From: Cherax quadricarinatus
Lineage: Eukaryota; Arthropoda; Malacostraca; Decapoda; Parastacidae
Assembly (NCBI RefSeq): GCF_038502225.1
Contig: NC_091298.1
Coordinates: 33,039,494 to 33,103,493 of the forward strand
DNA length: 64,000 bases
Direction of reading: 5' to 3'
The notes below the pieces were generated by a model. That model saw only the letters and a list, made by a program, of their open reading frames with translations. It made no database searches and had not been told where the DNA came from. Position numbers and translations under genes: made by a program. Below, piece after piece: positions 11,443-21,539 of the stretch (position 1 is the first letter of the stretch; every line of letters begins with the position of its first letter).

Positions 11443-11445
<3 letters not shown>
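11058..11445. mobile_element. 388-bp MITE inserted in (TA)n
   Basis: Terminal inverted repeats GTCATGCCGAATATG and CATATTCGGCACGAC match at 14 of 15 positions, and the element is bounded on both sides by TA repeats, as expected for a Tc1/mariner-type TA target. The interior is AT-rich, without ORFs. The element is absent from the corresponding place in the right arm (20318-20508), which makes it an arm-specific difference. Confidence 0.8.
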
Positions 11446-11506
<61 letters not shown>

Positions 11507-11521
11507 AAAAAATATATATAA

Positions 11522-11557
<36 letters not shown>

Positions 11558-11629
11558 TTTGGGGTCCACCTCTGGTGTAAATTGTGGGACCCATAGCCTC
11601 GGAGAAGTGGATAAAAAGGCTTCAAGGAA

Positions 11630-11712
<83 letters not shown>
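11446..11712. repeat. (TA)n tracts around a 70-bp single-copy-looking segment
   Basis: TA tracts occur at 11446-11500, about 11522-11553 and 11635-11712. Between the second and third lies GGGGTCCACCTCTGGTGTAA... to ...GGCTTCAAGGAAG (about 11560-11630). This segment is missing in the right arm. Confidence 0.85.
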
Positions 11713-11718
<6 letters not shown>

Positions 11719-11919
11719 AACGGTGGAACGAGGAGTTTGAGGTAAGGGGTCTCCCAGCTTGGAGATGATGTGTCCTGGTTATACTTAAATTCAGTTTCTG
11801 CTCAGTCATATATTTGACCAACCTGTCAACAGTCAAGCCAAGAAGCAAGATTCAGCAAAGGTCACCTGACTCATCGTGTCACCACGCTCTGTTTATATAC
11901 GCATCCTTTTTTCCCCAAA

Positions 11920-11990
11920 TATGTTTGTGACTTGAAAAAGTCCACTTTACGGAGGATGGTGGTCAATAAAGTTCGCATTAAACTGTATTT
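11920..11990 (+). repeat. Degenerate hammerhead-type repeat, family G-like
   Basis: TTTGTGACTTGAAAAAGTCC followed by GGTGGTCAATAAAG keeps the helix I partners UGAC and GUCA and the AATAAAG tail seen at 59205-59243 and 43698-43738, but helix II and GAAA are lost. Mirror copy at about 20050-20120 (minus). Confidence 0.4.
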
Positions 11991-12536
11991 GTCTCTCTTC
12001 TTTTTCTATTGAAGCCAGTCATAGCAACACATTTATCTTAATGTTCTGAACACTTCGTAAGTGTAAAAAGCCATAAAAATTAAGAGGAAACCTATTAATG
12101 AAAAACTTAATCAGCTTAAAATTTAGAAAGTAGAAGAGGAAGATCTGGCCTCTCAGTGTTTCCATAAAAGTGAAATGTTAGGACAGTGGCATGGTACTGT
12201 CAGTTATCTTCTGCATATGGGCTAGAGTAGTTTTGAGCAGAGTGGGGCGGGGGGGACGAAGTAAAAGAATGGATGCTGTTACAGAAAGGCCCATCACAAA
12301 ATATTTCCATCTTAGTGCCTCACCTCTCGAAGATAAAACCTGTCAGCCACCCTAAGCCAAATCTGAGGAAATACCTTTTCCAGGAGGAGCAACACATCAC
12401 ATGCTTCAGTATTTGCTTGTTGCGAAGGATGTTGTTCATCTTTCCTGGGAAGTAAAATATTAAGAATGAGTCATAAAATTAAAAGACTACACTGATCTGC
12501 ATGATTTTATTTTATTGAATCTATGGTATCTTTTTC

Positions 12537-12540
<4 letters not shown>

Positions 12541-12576
<36 letters not shown>
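12541..12576. repeat. (TA)n microsatellite in pseudogene intron-like DNA
   Basis: A 36-bp TA tract. The mirrored tract at 19473-19493 is shorter. Confidence 0.9.
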
Positions 12577-12579
<3 letters not shown>

Positions 12580-12771
12580 AAAATATTGATTCATTTTGTT
12601 TTTTATTCATCTCTATCACATCAGGTTGTTAAGTTATACGGAAACGTTACTTTTCTCTCTTCGTATAACATAAGTAAATGAGAAAGTGGTATATTACCAA
12701 TTAAAATGCTTACCTTATATTGACTTAAATGTTAAATCTAATATATTTTTCTTTATTTTCAGATTATTAAT

Positions 12772-13263
12772 ATGTCTAGAGGCTACATAAATTCACCAGA
12801 CACATTTTGCTATCTCTGCGGGCAATTCACCTCTTCAGATTCCCGGAGCAACTTTACTCTTTTATTGAAGCGCTGCTACTTTGCTGATTTTGGCTGCAAA
12901 CTTGGAGACCAGGACAAATCATTTGCACAACACAAAGCTTGCAAAAGTTGCATCAGTAAGCTCCAAATGTAGTCAGTTGGAAAACTTAAATGTATGCCCT
13001 TTGGAGTACCAATGGTCTGGCGGGAGCAAATGAACCACCATGATGACTGCTACTTTTGTATGACTAAAGTAACTGGATTCAGCAATTGTGAGGACTGCAG
13101 TGAGGAACAAGGAGAGCGGTTCCATCAGGATATTTGCACCATGGAAACTCGATACCAGGGCAAATGGAATGTCAGCATAATGGCGAATTACTGCTGGTCA
13201 TTGAAACGTAATGGTCTTGATGCACAGCACAAGCTAAAATCAAAGCGGTCCTCCTTGCTTTGA
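12772..13263 (+). pseudogene. Internally deleted aquatic-invertebrate orphan-family gene (left arm)
   Basis: Two consecutive frames belong to one protein family. The first, 12772-12972, starts with a paired-cysteine segment (CYLCG...KACKSC) and a YFADFGCKLGDQDK block. After an in-frame stop the second, 12994-13263, continues with FGVPMVWREQMNHHDDCYFC, then jumps straight to EEQGERFHQDICTMETRYQGKWN and NYCWSLKR. In the uncharacterised family I recall from cnidarians and arthropods, the FGVPMVWRE block and the EEQGERFHQDI block are separated by several hundred residues, so the middle is deleted here. A good 3' splice site (pyrimidine run then TTTTCAG at about 12758-12764) precedes the ATG region, so this came from genomic, intron-bearing DNA rather than a processed transcript. 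Function of the family is unknown to me. Confidence 0.65.
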
Positions 13264-13678
13264 TTCAGTATGTAGGCTAACCATTAGGAGAATTTTTTTT
13301 TTAATAAAATCATTTGATTTGAAATTCATATGTTCTTAAAACTAGCAGATTGTGCTTTTCCGTGATTATTTGCCTAATTTTAATAAATTAACAATTTATG
13401 AAAAATTCGTTTTTTATTATTAATCTGTATTTTATTCAAAATCCTTACGTTAAAGAGCAAAATGGTTTAGATATTTACAATCAGCAGTCCAAGAATATGT
13501 AAGATCGCAATCATGAATAAAAATAAAAATTAAAAACATTCCAAATGCAGACCAGTGCTATAAGTGACATTGGACTCACAGAGAAGTGAGTAAGCGAAAT
13601 CTTAAGTTTACTAAAGCGTAAACAAATTATAAGAACACATATTCCATCTGATTATGAATACTATATAAATAGCGGGTG
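13264..13678. other. AT-rich DNA, no gene
   Basis: Strongly AT-rich flank of the pseudogene, mirrored at about 18370-18782. I see no coding or repeat structure beyond A/T homopolymer runs. Confidence 0.6.
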
Positions 13679-13679
13679 A

Positions 13680-14843
13680 GAAGGTCAAGCGGTACTGACG
13701 CTGAACAGGAAATGAGTGAAGTCCTAATAGAACAGTATGAGTCGGTGTTCAGCAATCCACTAAATGACAGCAAGGTAGAGAATGCAGAAATATTTTTCAC
13801 CAACTAACTGGCATTATTACAAATCCCATAGATTTAGAAAAGAAATACATAACATGCCCACTCACTCAGCACCTGGACCAGATTCAAGGAGTGCCCTATT
13901 TATAATGAAGTGCAAAGTGCCACTAATACGAGTACTCAGTATTCTTTGGAGAAAGAGCTTAGATCTAGGTGAAATACCGGAAGCCTTGGAGAGTGCAGAC
14001 ATAGCTGGTTTGCGTAAGGGAGGTAGTAGAGCACAAGCTAAAAATTTCAGACCAGTAGCCCAAACTTTTCACATCATAAAATTCTTCGAAAGAGTGATGA
14101 GACGGCAGATTACAAACCAGCATAACCCGAACCAGCATGGTTTTAGAAAAGGGCGACCATGTCTGTTACAGCTGCTGAACCATTATGACAGAATTACGGA
14201 GGCATTGGAAGACGACCAAAACTCAGATGTGGTTTACGTAGATTTTTGGAGAGGCGTTTGACAAATGTGATCATGTAGTGATAGCGCACAAAGTGAGGGC
14301 CATAGTCATTACGGGGAAGGTAGGCAGTTGGATTTTCGGGATCCTAACATACAGAACACAAAAAGCAGTAATAGACAGAGCAAAATCCAGCATCAGCGAG
14401 GTAAAAAGCTCAGTTCCCCAAAGCACTGTCCTGGTACCTCTGTTGTTTCTTATCCCAATAGCAGACATAGATAAAAAAACATCCGTCACAGTTTTGTAAC
14501 ATCATTTGAAAATGACACTAAAATAAGCATGAAAATCATTATGGTAGAAGAAAATGAAATATTACAGGAAGATATAGTAAGGTTTTTCCAGTGGGTAGTG
14601 GAGAACAACGTGTCGTTCAGTAGTGATAAGTTCCAGCTGCTTAGGTATGGAAGGAATGAAGAACTCGAAAGGAACACAGTATACAAAACTCAAGAGAGTC
14701 ACCAAATAGAACGAAAGGAATACGTAAAAGACTTGGGAATAATTTTGTCATCTGACCTTTCTTTCAAAGAACATAACACAAAGATCACGACAGCCAGGAG
14801 GATGACGGGTGGGTATTGGGAACTATCAAAACAAGGGAAATAA
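13680..14843 (+). mobile_element. CCCH-ORF1-type LINE, RT domain (parental copy)
   Basis: Starts in the EMSEVLIEQYESVFSNP block. It continues with HSAPGPDS and ILWRKSLDLGEIPEALESAD, FRPVAQTFHIIKFFERVMRR, NQHGFRKGRPCLLQLLNHYDR, VVYVDF (catalytic block, about 14228-14245), a frameshift, SEVKSSVPQSTVLVPLLFLI (14390-14460) and a degraded FADD region near 14510. The same family occurs at 57395-58425. The frame is continuous through 14188, the inner edge of the inverted duplication. A foldback element splits the copy after 14843, and its C-terminal part continues at 15021. Confidence 0.75.
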
Positions 14844-15009
14844 CAAAAAAAAGGCACAATACCGTGACTGGAAAGATACACAAATAACCCGCACATAGAA
14901 TAGAGGAGCTTATGACGATGTTTCGGTCCGGCTTGGACCATTTACAAAGTCCAAGTCGGACGGAAACGTCGTCGTAAGCTCCTCTCTTCTATGTGCGGGT
15001 TATTTGTGT
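14844..15009. mobile_element. Hammerhead foldback element, family E, with 11-bp TSD
   Basis: A near-palindrome (arms about 14877-14937 and 14951-15010) inserted in the LINE RT. The target-site duplication AAGGGAAATAA is at 14833-14843 and 15010-15020. Left and right arms carry opposite-strand copies of the hairpin-GAAAC module (GGUCC-AAGUC-GGACC then GAAACGUC). The left arm has an extra tail reading GGCACAATACCGTGACTGG at about 14853-14871. The loop has lost box I in the plus-strand copy. Same family as 47091-47279. Confidence 0.85.
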
Positions 15010-15020
15010 AAGGGAAATAA

Positions 15021-15625
15021 TGCCAGAGGTGACAATTTTCACATCTCTAATGCATCCTAATTTGGAATATTGCTTAATGTTGACGGCCCCGTTCAAGCAG
15101 GAGAAATATCAGCGCTGGAACAAATACAGAGATCGTTTACGACACACACACACAGCCAGTAAAGCATTTAAATTACTGAGAACGCTTTCAAGTCTTGAAC
15201 GTGTAGTCACTGGAGCGGAGAGAGAGAGAGAGAGATACATGATATATATCTTTAAAGTACTCGACGGCCTGGACTAAAGTCTTCACACTACCATAACATA
15301 CTGGAGTGAGAGATATGGGAGGAAGTGTAAAATAAACTCAGTGAGGAGCAGGGGTGCGGTGGCCACAATAAGGGAACACTGTATCAACATCTGGGGTCTC
15401 AGACTATTCAGCATCTTACCAGAAGATACCAGAAACACGGCTGGAACAAATGTAACAAGCCTTCAAGAGAAAACTGGACAAGTACCTTCAACAGGTGCCA
15501 GATCAGCCAACTGTCACAAATATGTGGGACAGCGGGCCTCCAGCAGCAACAGCCTGGTTGATCAGGGAAGCACCATACGAGCCTGGCCCATGGCCGGGCT
15601 CCGAGAGTAGTGAGACTCTCGAAAC
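15021..15625 (+). mobile_element. CCCH-ORF1-type LINE, 3' part after the foldback insertion
   Basis: Resumes at AATGCCAGAG with the SLMHPNLEYC..L block (the R-P-x-L-E-Y motif of LINE C-termini). It then passes an (AC)4 and (GA)n interruption, a RKLDKYLQQVPDQP block (about 15463-15500) and an AWLIREAPYEPGPWPGS end (about 15550-15605). Frames shift several times. The region beyond 15640 has no LINE similarity that I can see. Confidence 0.7.
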
Positions 15626-16044
15626 TCATCAAAGGTATATCAAACAATCAGGTTTGACCCAAAAATAAGAAAGATTGATTAAATTTCTTGGAACAAGAGC
15701 CCTTCACTGCCATAAAGGTATCTCACTTGATAAGTGCATACATGAAGACAAGAGCTGAGCGACTGTTTTTGAAAGGTCCGAGATAGAGTTTTAAGTGGTT
15801 GTGAGTATAGAACTCTGGGAAACTATATGCTATTTAAGTTACACAAATGAAAAAGGTAGTTATTGATGGCTATCATCGTGAGCCAGCGAAGAGACGGGAC
15901 CTGGAGCTGAAACTCGATCAAAGCAGTGTTATTAAACAATGATGGTGAGGCAAGTGTAACTTATCACAAGATACCAAATCTTGCCCATCCTGATAAGTAA
16001 AACATATGTACAGCAGTTAGAAATCTTTATTCCGGAATAGAGAT

Positions 16045-16200
16045 ACAAGTTGATAAGACATGTGTCTTATAAACAAGTTATCTGACAAGTTGATAAGACA
16101 TGTGTCTTATAAACAAGTTATCTGACAAGTTGATAAGACATGTGTCTTATAAACAAGTTATATGACAAGTTGATAAGACATGTGTCTTATCAACTTGTCA
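16045..16200. repeat. 40-bp tandem repeat with internal palindrome, about 4 copies
   Basis: Units start at 16045, 16085, 16125 and 16165 (exact 40-bp period). Each contains TTGATAAGAC-ATGT-GTCTTAT. In the last unit the palindrome is complete: GACAAGTTGATAAGAC, loop ATGT, GTCTTATCAACTTGTC. The array directly follows the minus-strand tail of a hammerhead repeat ending near 16043. Confidence 0.9.
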
Positions 16201-17221
16201 CTATTGTTTACCATCACATTCGCACTCTCCAGCTTCCTCTACCTTGACATCACAAGAATATTCTGAGCAGGACATACATTCCTTTTATGTTACGTCAAAA
16301 GTCACCAACTATTCTAATGATAAGAAACAAGAAATATTAACCTTTAGACATTGATACTTATTATTCCTTACTAAGAGTGACTGTTTTCCCTTTTTATCGG
16401 AATCTAATAGGCACATTTTTATGTTTTCCAGGAAGCATATAGTGGGCAGTCATTAGTGCTCCTCTTACTCAAAATCTATGCTGAAAGAAAATATTTCACT
16501 GATATATATTAATGGTATATAATACAGACATGATGACTTAAACACCTGTGCAACATCCGGTTATCTTTATTTTGTAGACGTTACTTCACCCAAATGATCT
16601 TATTAATATATTACAGAAACTGAAAAGGTAGATGAAGCAAATTTCCTGTTCACAACTACTCACTGGAATTGATATGCTTAGACCAGAAGTACGTATTACA
16701 AAAGAGCCGTTAGATATCGCTAATCCTGTTTCTTGAAATAAGTATCATGTTCAAGTGTTTTATAACCAGAGTTACTGAATCCCTTGCCAGCATCCTGGTA
16801 AATATCGGATAACTTGCAAAACCTTCAGTGGAGAAGCATCAAACCATAACAAAACTGCCTTCCAGTTCGACGACGGCGAAGAGTGGAATTATGTGTGTGT
16901 AAAATTATGCGAAATTTTTATTTTCTGGTTTACGTCTTCTTAACCATCTCAATATTTAACTGTAAATGCCTTTATGACCAGGATAATACCCAATGTTTCC
17001 TTTGTGTCCAGCAAATTTGGTGGTGGTGTAAAACATAAAAAATGGAATCATTTTAATTCATCCATAACTGGAGAATGACTCATCTCATCAGCTGCAGATT
17101 TTCACCACTGAAATGCACTCATGAAAACAAAGCTCATTTTATTGAATAAATAGTGGTTTTCATATTTATTCATTTACTATGGAAAGCTTTTTCTGATTGG
17201 CTGCAAAATATCAACAGCCCA

Positions 17222-17385
17222 TCAATTGTGTCCGTGGCTCGATCCCCGGCACGAGTGGCAACGTTGGTAATATTTCCCATACACCTGCTGTCCCTGCTTA
17301 CACAGGTGTCAGTAGGTACCTGTGTGTTAGTCGACTGTTGTGCGTCGCATTCTGGGGGTGGAGATAATATACCTTAGTCAGGGCT
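17222..17385 (+). mobile_element. tRNA-derived SINE fragment
   Basis: Has a B-box-like GTGGCTCGATCCCCGG at 17233-17248 followed by ACACCTGCTGTCCC, AGGTACCTGTGTGTTAGTC and TCGCATTCTGGGGGTGGAGA, the non-tRNA body I associate with a common decapod SINE. The A box is absent, so it is 5' truncated. Confidence 0.55.
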
Positions 17386-17803
17386 GAGTTTTGACACAAG
17401 TTGAAGCAGGATAACATCTCTCACCATGTAAGATTGAGTTGTATAAAAAATAATTTTGAGTTACTTGAAAAACTTTGAATCTTTGGACTCATATCAACTA
17501 CTGGACAATGTCTTTCCTGATCGACTTTAAACATTCACCATTAGTGGGGTTTATTAAAACAAATCTCGCTACTCACTATGAATTGTGTAAATGAATATTT
17601 CCCAATTTTATTAAATATTGATTCCCATGTAATAACCAGAGGATAACTGCGTCTGATTGTCTTCAAAACTTAAATATTAACTGCAAATACTTTTGTATTC
17701 ATTTTGGGTTGTCCGGTTGCCAATTTGTGCAATTTTTGGCCATTTTTTCATACAGGACTGAATTCATTAAATATAATACATAAGAGAATGTCAATGAAAA
17801 GAG

Positions 17804-17860
17804 AAAATTCGAGGATAAAAATTCGCGTCTCTATGTCGCGAATTTTTATCCTCGAATTTT
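17804..17860. repeat. 24-bp perfect hairpin at the duplication breakpoint
   Basis: Left leg 17804-17827, loop 17828-17836, right leg 17837-17860. The legs are exact reverse complements (AAAATTCGAGG...TTCGCG). The right leg ends at 17860, the first base matching the left arm, so the hairpin marks the junction where the inverted copy begins. Confidence 0.95.
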
Positions 17861-18310
17861 CATAATGGTTCAGCAGCTGTAACAGACATGGTCGCCCTTT
17901 TCTAAAACCATGCTGGTTCGGGTTATGCTGGTTTGTAATCTGCCGTCTCATCACTCTTTCGAAGAATTTTATGATGTGAAAAGTTTGGGCTACTGGTCTG
18001 AAATTTTTAGCTTGTGCTCTACTACCTCCCTTATGCAAACCAGCTATGTCTGCACTCTCCAAGGCTTCCGGTATTTCACCTAGATCTAAGCTCTTTCTCC
18101 AAAGAATACTGAGTACTCGTATTAGTGGCACTTTGCACTTCATTATAAATAGGGCACTCCTTGAATCTGGTCCAGGTGCTGAGTGAGTGGGCATGTTATG
18201 CATTTCTTTTCTAAATCTATGGGATTTGTAATAATGCCAGTTAATTGGTGAAAAATATTTCTGCATTCTCTACCTTGCTGTCATTTAGTGGATTGCTGAA
18301 CACCGACTCA
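17861..18310 (-). mobile_element. LINE RT fragment truncated at the breakpoint (mirror of 13740-14188)
   Basis: Same RT N-terminal block as the left copy, from VFSNPLNDSKVEN to FRKGRPCLLQLLNHY, then the frame runs into unrelated hairpin DNA at 17860. The apparent extra C-terminal residues down to 17748 are not LINE sequence. Confidence 0.8.
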
Positions 18311-18784
18311 TACTGTTCTATTAGGACTTCACTCATTTCCTGTTCAACGTCAGTACCGCTTGACCTTCTCACCCGCTATTTATATAGTATTCATAATCAG
18401 ATGGAATATGTGTTCTTATAATTTGTTTACGCTTTAGTAAACTTAAGATTTCGCTTACTCACTTCTCTGTGAGTCCAATGTCACTTATAGCACTGGTCTG
18501 CATTTGGAATGTTTTTAATTTTTATTTTTATTCATGATTGCGATCTTACATATTCTTGGACTGCTGATTGTAAATATCTAAACCATTTTGCTCTTTAACG
18601 TAAGGATTTTGAATAAAATACAGATTAATAATAAAAAACGAATTTTTCATAAATTGTTAATTTATTAAAATTAGGCAAATAATCACGGAAAAGCACAATC
18701 TGCTAGTTTTAAGAACATATGAATTTCAAATCAAATGATTTTATTAAAAAAAAAATTCTCCTAATGGTTAGCCTACATACTGAA

Positions 18785-19276
18785 TCAAAGCAAGGAGGAC
18801 CGCTTTGATTTTAGCTTGTGCTGTGCATCAAGACCATTACGTTTCAATGACCAGCAGTAATTCGCCATTATGCTGACATTCCATTTGCCCTGGTATCGAG
18901 TTTCCATGGTGCAAATATCCTGATGGAACCGCTCTCCTTGTTCCTCACTGCAGTCCTCACAATTGCTGAATCCAGCTACTTTAGTCATACAAAAGTAGCA
19001 GTCATCATGGTGGTTCATTTGCTCCCGCCAGACCATTGGTACTCCAAAGGGCATACATTTAAGTTTTCCAACTGACTACATTTGGAGCTTACTGATGCAA
19101 CTTTTGCAAGCTTTGTGTTGTGCAAATGGTTTGTCCTGGTCTCCAAGTTTGCAGCCAAAATCAGCAAAGTAGCAGCGCTTCAATAAAAGAGTAAAGTTGC
19201 TCCGGGAATCTGAAGAGGTGAATTGCCCGCAGAGATAGCAAAATGTGTCTGGTGAATTTATGTAGCCTCTAGACAT
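18785..19276 (-). pseudogene. Internally deleted orphan-family gene (right arm)
   Basis: Mirror of 12772-13263 with the same in-frame stop between the halves and the same internal deletion, so both lesions predate the duplication. The copies differ at DKPFAQ against DKSFAQ and at KVAGFS against KVTGFS. Confidence 0.7.
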
Positions 19277-20313
19277 ATTAATAATCTGAAAATAAAGAAA
19301 AATATATTAGATTTAACATTTAAGTCAATATAAGGTAAGCATTTTAATTGGTAATATACCACTTTCTCATTTACTTATGTTATACGAAGAGAGAAAAGTA
19401 ACGTTTCCGTATAACTTAACAACCTGATGTGATAGAGATGAATAAAAAACAAAATGAATCAATATTTTCCATATATATATATATATATATATACCGAAAA
19501 AGATACCATAGATTCAATAAAATAAAATCATGCAGATCAGTGTAGTCTTTTAATTTTATGACTCATTCTTGATATTTTACTTCCCAGGAAAGATGAACAA
19601 CATCCTTCGCAACAAGCAAATACTGAAGCATGTGATGTGTTGCTCCTCCTGGAAAAGGTATTTCCTCAGATTTGGCTTAGGGTGGCTGACAGGTTTTATC
19701 TTCGAGAGGTGAGGCACTAAGATGGAAATATTTTGTGATGGGCCTTTCTGTAACAGCATCCATTCTTTTACTTCGTCCCCCCCGCCCCACTCTGCTCAAA
19801 ACTACTCTAGCCCATATGCAGAAGATAACTGACAGTACCATGCCACTGTCCTAACATTTCACTTTTATGGAAACACTGAGAGGCCAGATCTTCCTCTTCT
19901 ACTTTCTAAATTTTAAGCTGATTAAGTTTTTCATTAATAGGTTTCCTCTTTATTTTTATAGCTTTTTACACTTACGAAGTGTTCAGAACATTAAGATAAA
20001 TGTGTTGCTATGACTGGCTTCAATAGAAAAAGAAGAGAGACAAATACAGTTTAATGCGAACTTTATTGACCACCATCCTCCGTAAAGTGGACTTTTTCAA
20101 GTCACAAACATATTTGGGGAAAAAAGGATGCGTATATAAACAGAGCGTGGTGACACGATGAGTCAGGTGACCTTTGCTGAATCTTGCTTCTTGGCTTGAC
20201 TGTTGACAGGTTGGTCAAATATATGACTGAGCGGAAACTGAATTTAAGTATAACCAGGACACATCATCTCCAAGCTGGGAGACCCCTTACCTCAAACTCC
20301 TCGTTCCACCGTT

Positions 20314-20317
<4 letters not shown>

Positions 20318-20399
<82 letters not shown>

Positions 20400-20508
20400 C
20401 AAAACAACCACTCTGAAAGAATAGAGAAATTCCAAGCGCTTTCGTGGCTACTCACATTATCAAGGAACTATCCATAGTTCCGTATATATATATATATATA
20501 TATATATT
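20318..20508. repeat. (TA)n region with arm-specific insert
   Basis: TA tracts at about 20318-20395 and 20484-20507 flank an 88-bp insert (20396-20483) that carries a hammerhead-like motif on the minus strand. The left arm has a MITE and another segment at this place instead. Confidence 0.9.
20430..20467 (-). ncRNA. Hammerhead-like ribozyme motif, family D
   Basis: Minus strand: UUCC, box I UUGAUAA, extra U, helix II GUG-AGUAGC-CAC, GAAA, GCGCU, U, GGAA. Helix I pairs UUCC with GGAA. Box I has U3-A8. Helix III is the self-complementary AGCGCU rather than the ACGU of the other families, again with no loop. The expected cut is between 20434 and 20433. All paired elements differ in sequence from families A-C yet keep the pairing. 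Confidence 0.6.
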
Positions 20509-20625
20509 TGGTACGGAACTGATGCCTAGCAAAATTTTCCAAAAAAAAGATATCCAAATGTTACACAAGTGTCCTGTTCTTCAACTTGTCGGTTTTCGAA
20601 ACCAGTTATATACTGTAGTGTTGAT
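20508..20625 (+). repeat. Truncated hammerhead-type repeat tail (mirror of 10855-10965)
   Basis: Reads GAACTGATGCC, then the ACACAAGTGTC tail and CTTGTCGGTTTTCGAAACCA. Helix II is missing, so it is inactive. Confidence 0.5.
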
Positions 20626-21539
20626 GTTTTGAGGGATAATGAAGACGATACCCAGCAAGAGTTTAAGCTACATTGCAGAACTCATTGTTTTGGCTAAAGT
20701 TGATCAGTGATGATTCGAAGATCCTGCGTCTCTGACGAGCATTCGAGCATCTTTACAATTAATTAAATGGTTGTAGGAGATTCGGTGTAAAACGCAGGCG
20801 GTCTTCAAGTCTTCCCAACTGGCGGGTTCAGAAATGCCAGCTAGGCTTGTAGAGGTTTTGCCGCGCATATTTTGTTGCCGTCTTTGCAAGTGAAGGTTCG
20901 TGTCAGTGGTGACTCTTACTGATGATTTCTTAGACTGTGGTGGATGCATTGATAGTTACTTGGAAGATGGTGTTCGAGAGAATGTTGGAGACGTGTTTAC
21001 AATGGAATAGATAGTGAGGACAATTTACTTTCTTTCGGTGATATTACGTGTGGGTGCATTGAAGATGTTACGTGCACGGAGTCTGCATCATTGATGAAGT
21101 AACGAGGAAAGTGAGGCTTAGATAATACTTGTTCGATGAAAGTGAATTATTCAAGTAAGTCACCGCTGCAGATACCTAGGAAACGTAGCAAGATGCCTAT
21201 GATTACCCTTCATTTAGCTTTTCTATCGTGGTGTGAGTAAATGTGAAGATTTTATTGGTTGGTAGTTTTGTTGCAAATTTCAAAACAGATTATGGTCGTC
21301 AGTACGCAGAGAAACATCAAGGTAAGTTATCACTAATGCAGGTAGGAAATTCAAAGCCTGCTGTACCTGGCTGTTACAAAAGTCATCAGTCAAACAGCAG
21401 CCAGACAATCAAAGGCAAAACAAACACAGAGGTGTAGTTTTTTGTTTTTTCTTCATCCCCATATTCCTTCACCAAGATATGTACAGTATGTATCTACGGA
21501 GTTAAATCAGTAGTATAACAGTAATAAGATAAACAACAG

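Larger units (their letters stand above)
3769..14188 (+). repeat. Left arm of a 10-kb inverted duplication
   Basis: Every landmark from 3769 to 14188 recurs in reverse complement and reverse order at 17860-27960: LINE fragments, the 39-bp minisatellite, a hammerhead repeat, gag-like ORF1, the pseudogene and the RT fragment. The outer edge is where ACTATGTATGA homology stops (3769 against 27960). The inner edge is where AACCATTATGA stops (14188 against 17860). Arm lengths are 10,420 and 10,101 bp, the difference coming mainly from microsatellite, minisatellite and arm-specific insertions. Protein-level comparison shows only scattered substitutions (DKSFAQ/DKPFAQ, KVTGFS/KVAGFS, TAGVQ/AAGVQ), on the order of 1%. 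Confidence 0.95.
15640..17803. other. Spacer of the inverted duplication, no gene
   Basis: Unique AT-rich DNA with a truncated minus-strand hammerhead-repeat tail (16000-16043), a 40-bp tandem repeat, another truncated hammerhead-repeat tail (about 16538-16600, minus: TGTGCAACATCCGGTTATC) and a SINE fragment. No ORF with family resemblance. Confidence 0.6.

Noticed and set aside
10841..11848. Tyr-Ile repeat ORFs across (TA)n
   Set aside because: Pure microsatellite translation.
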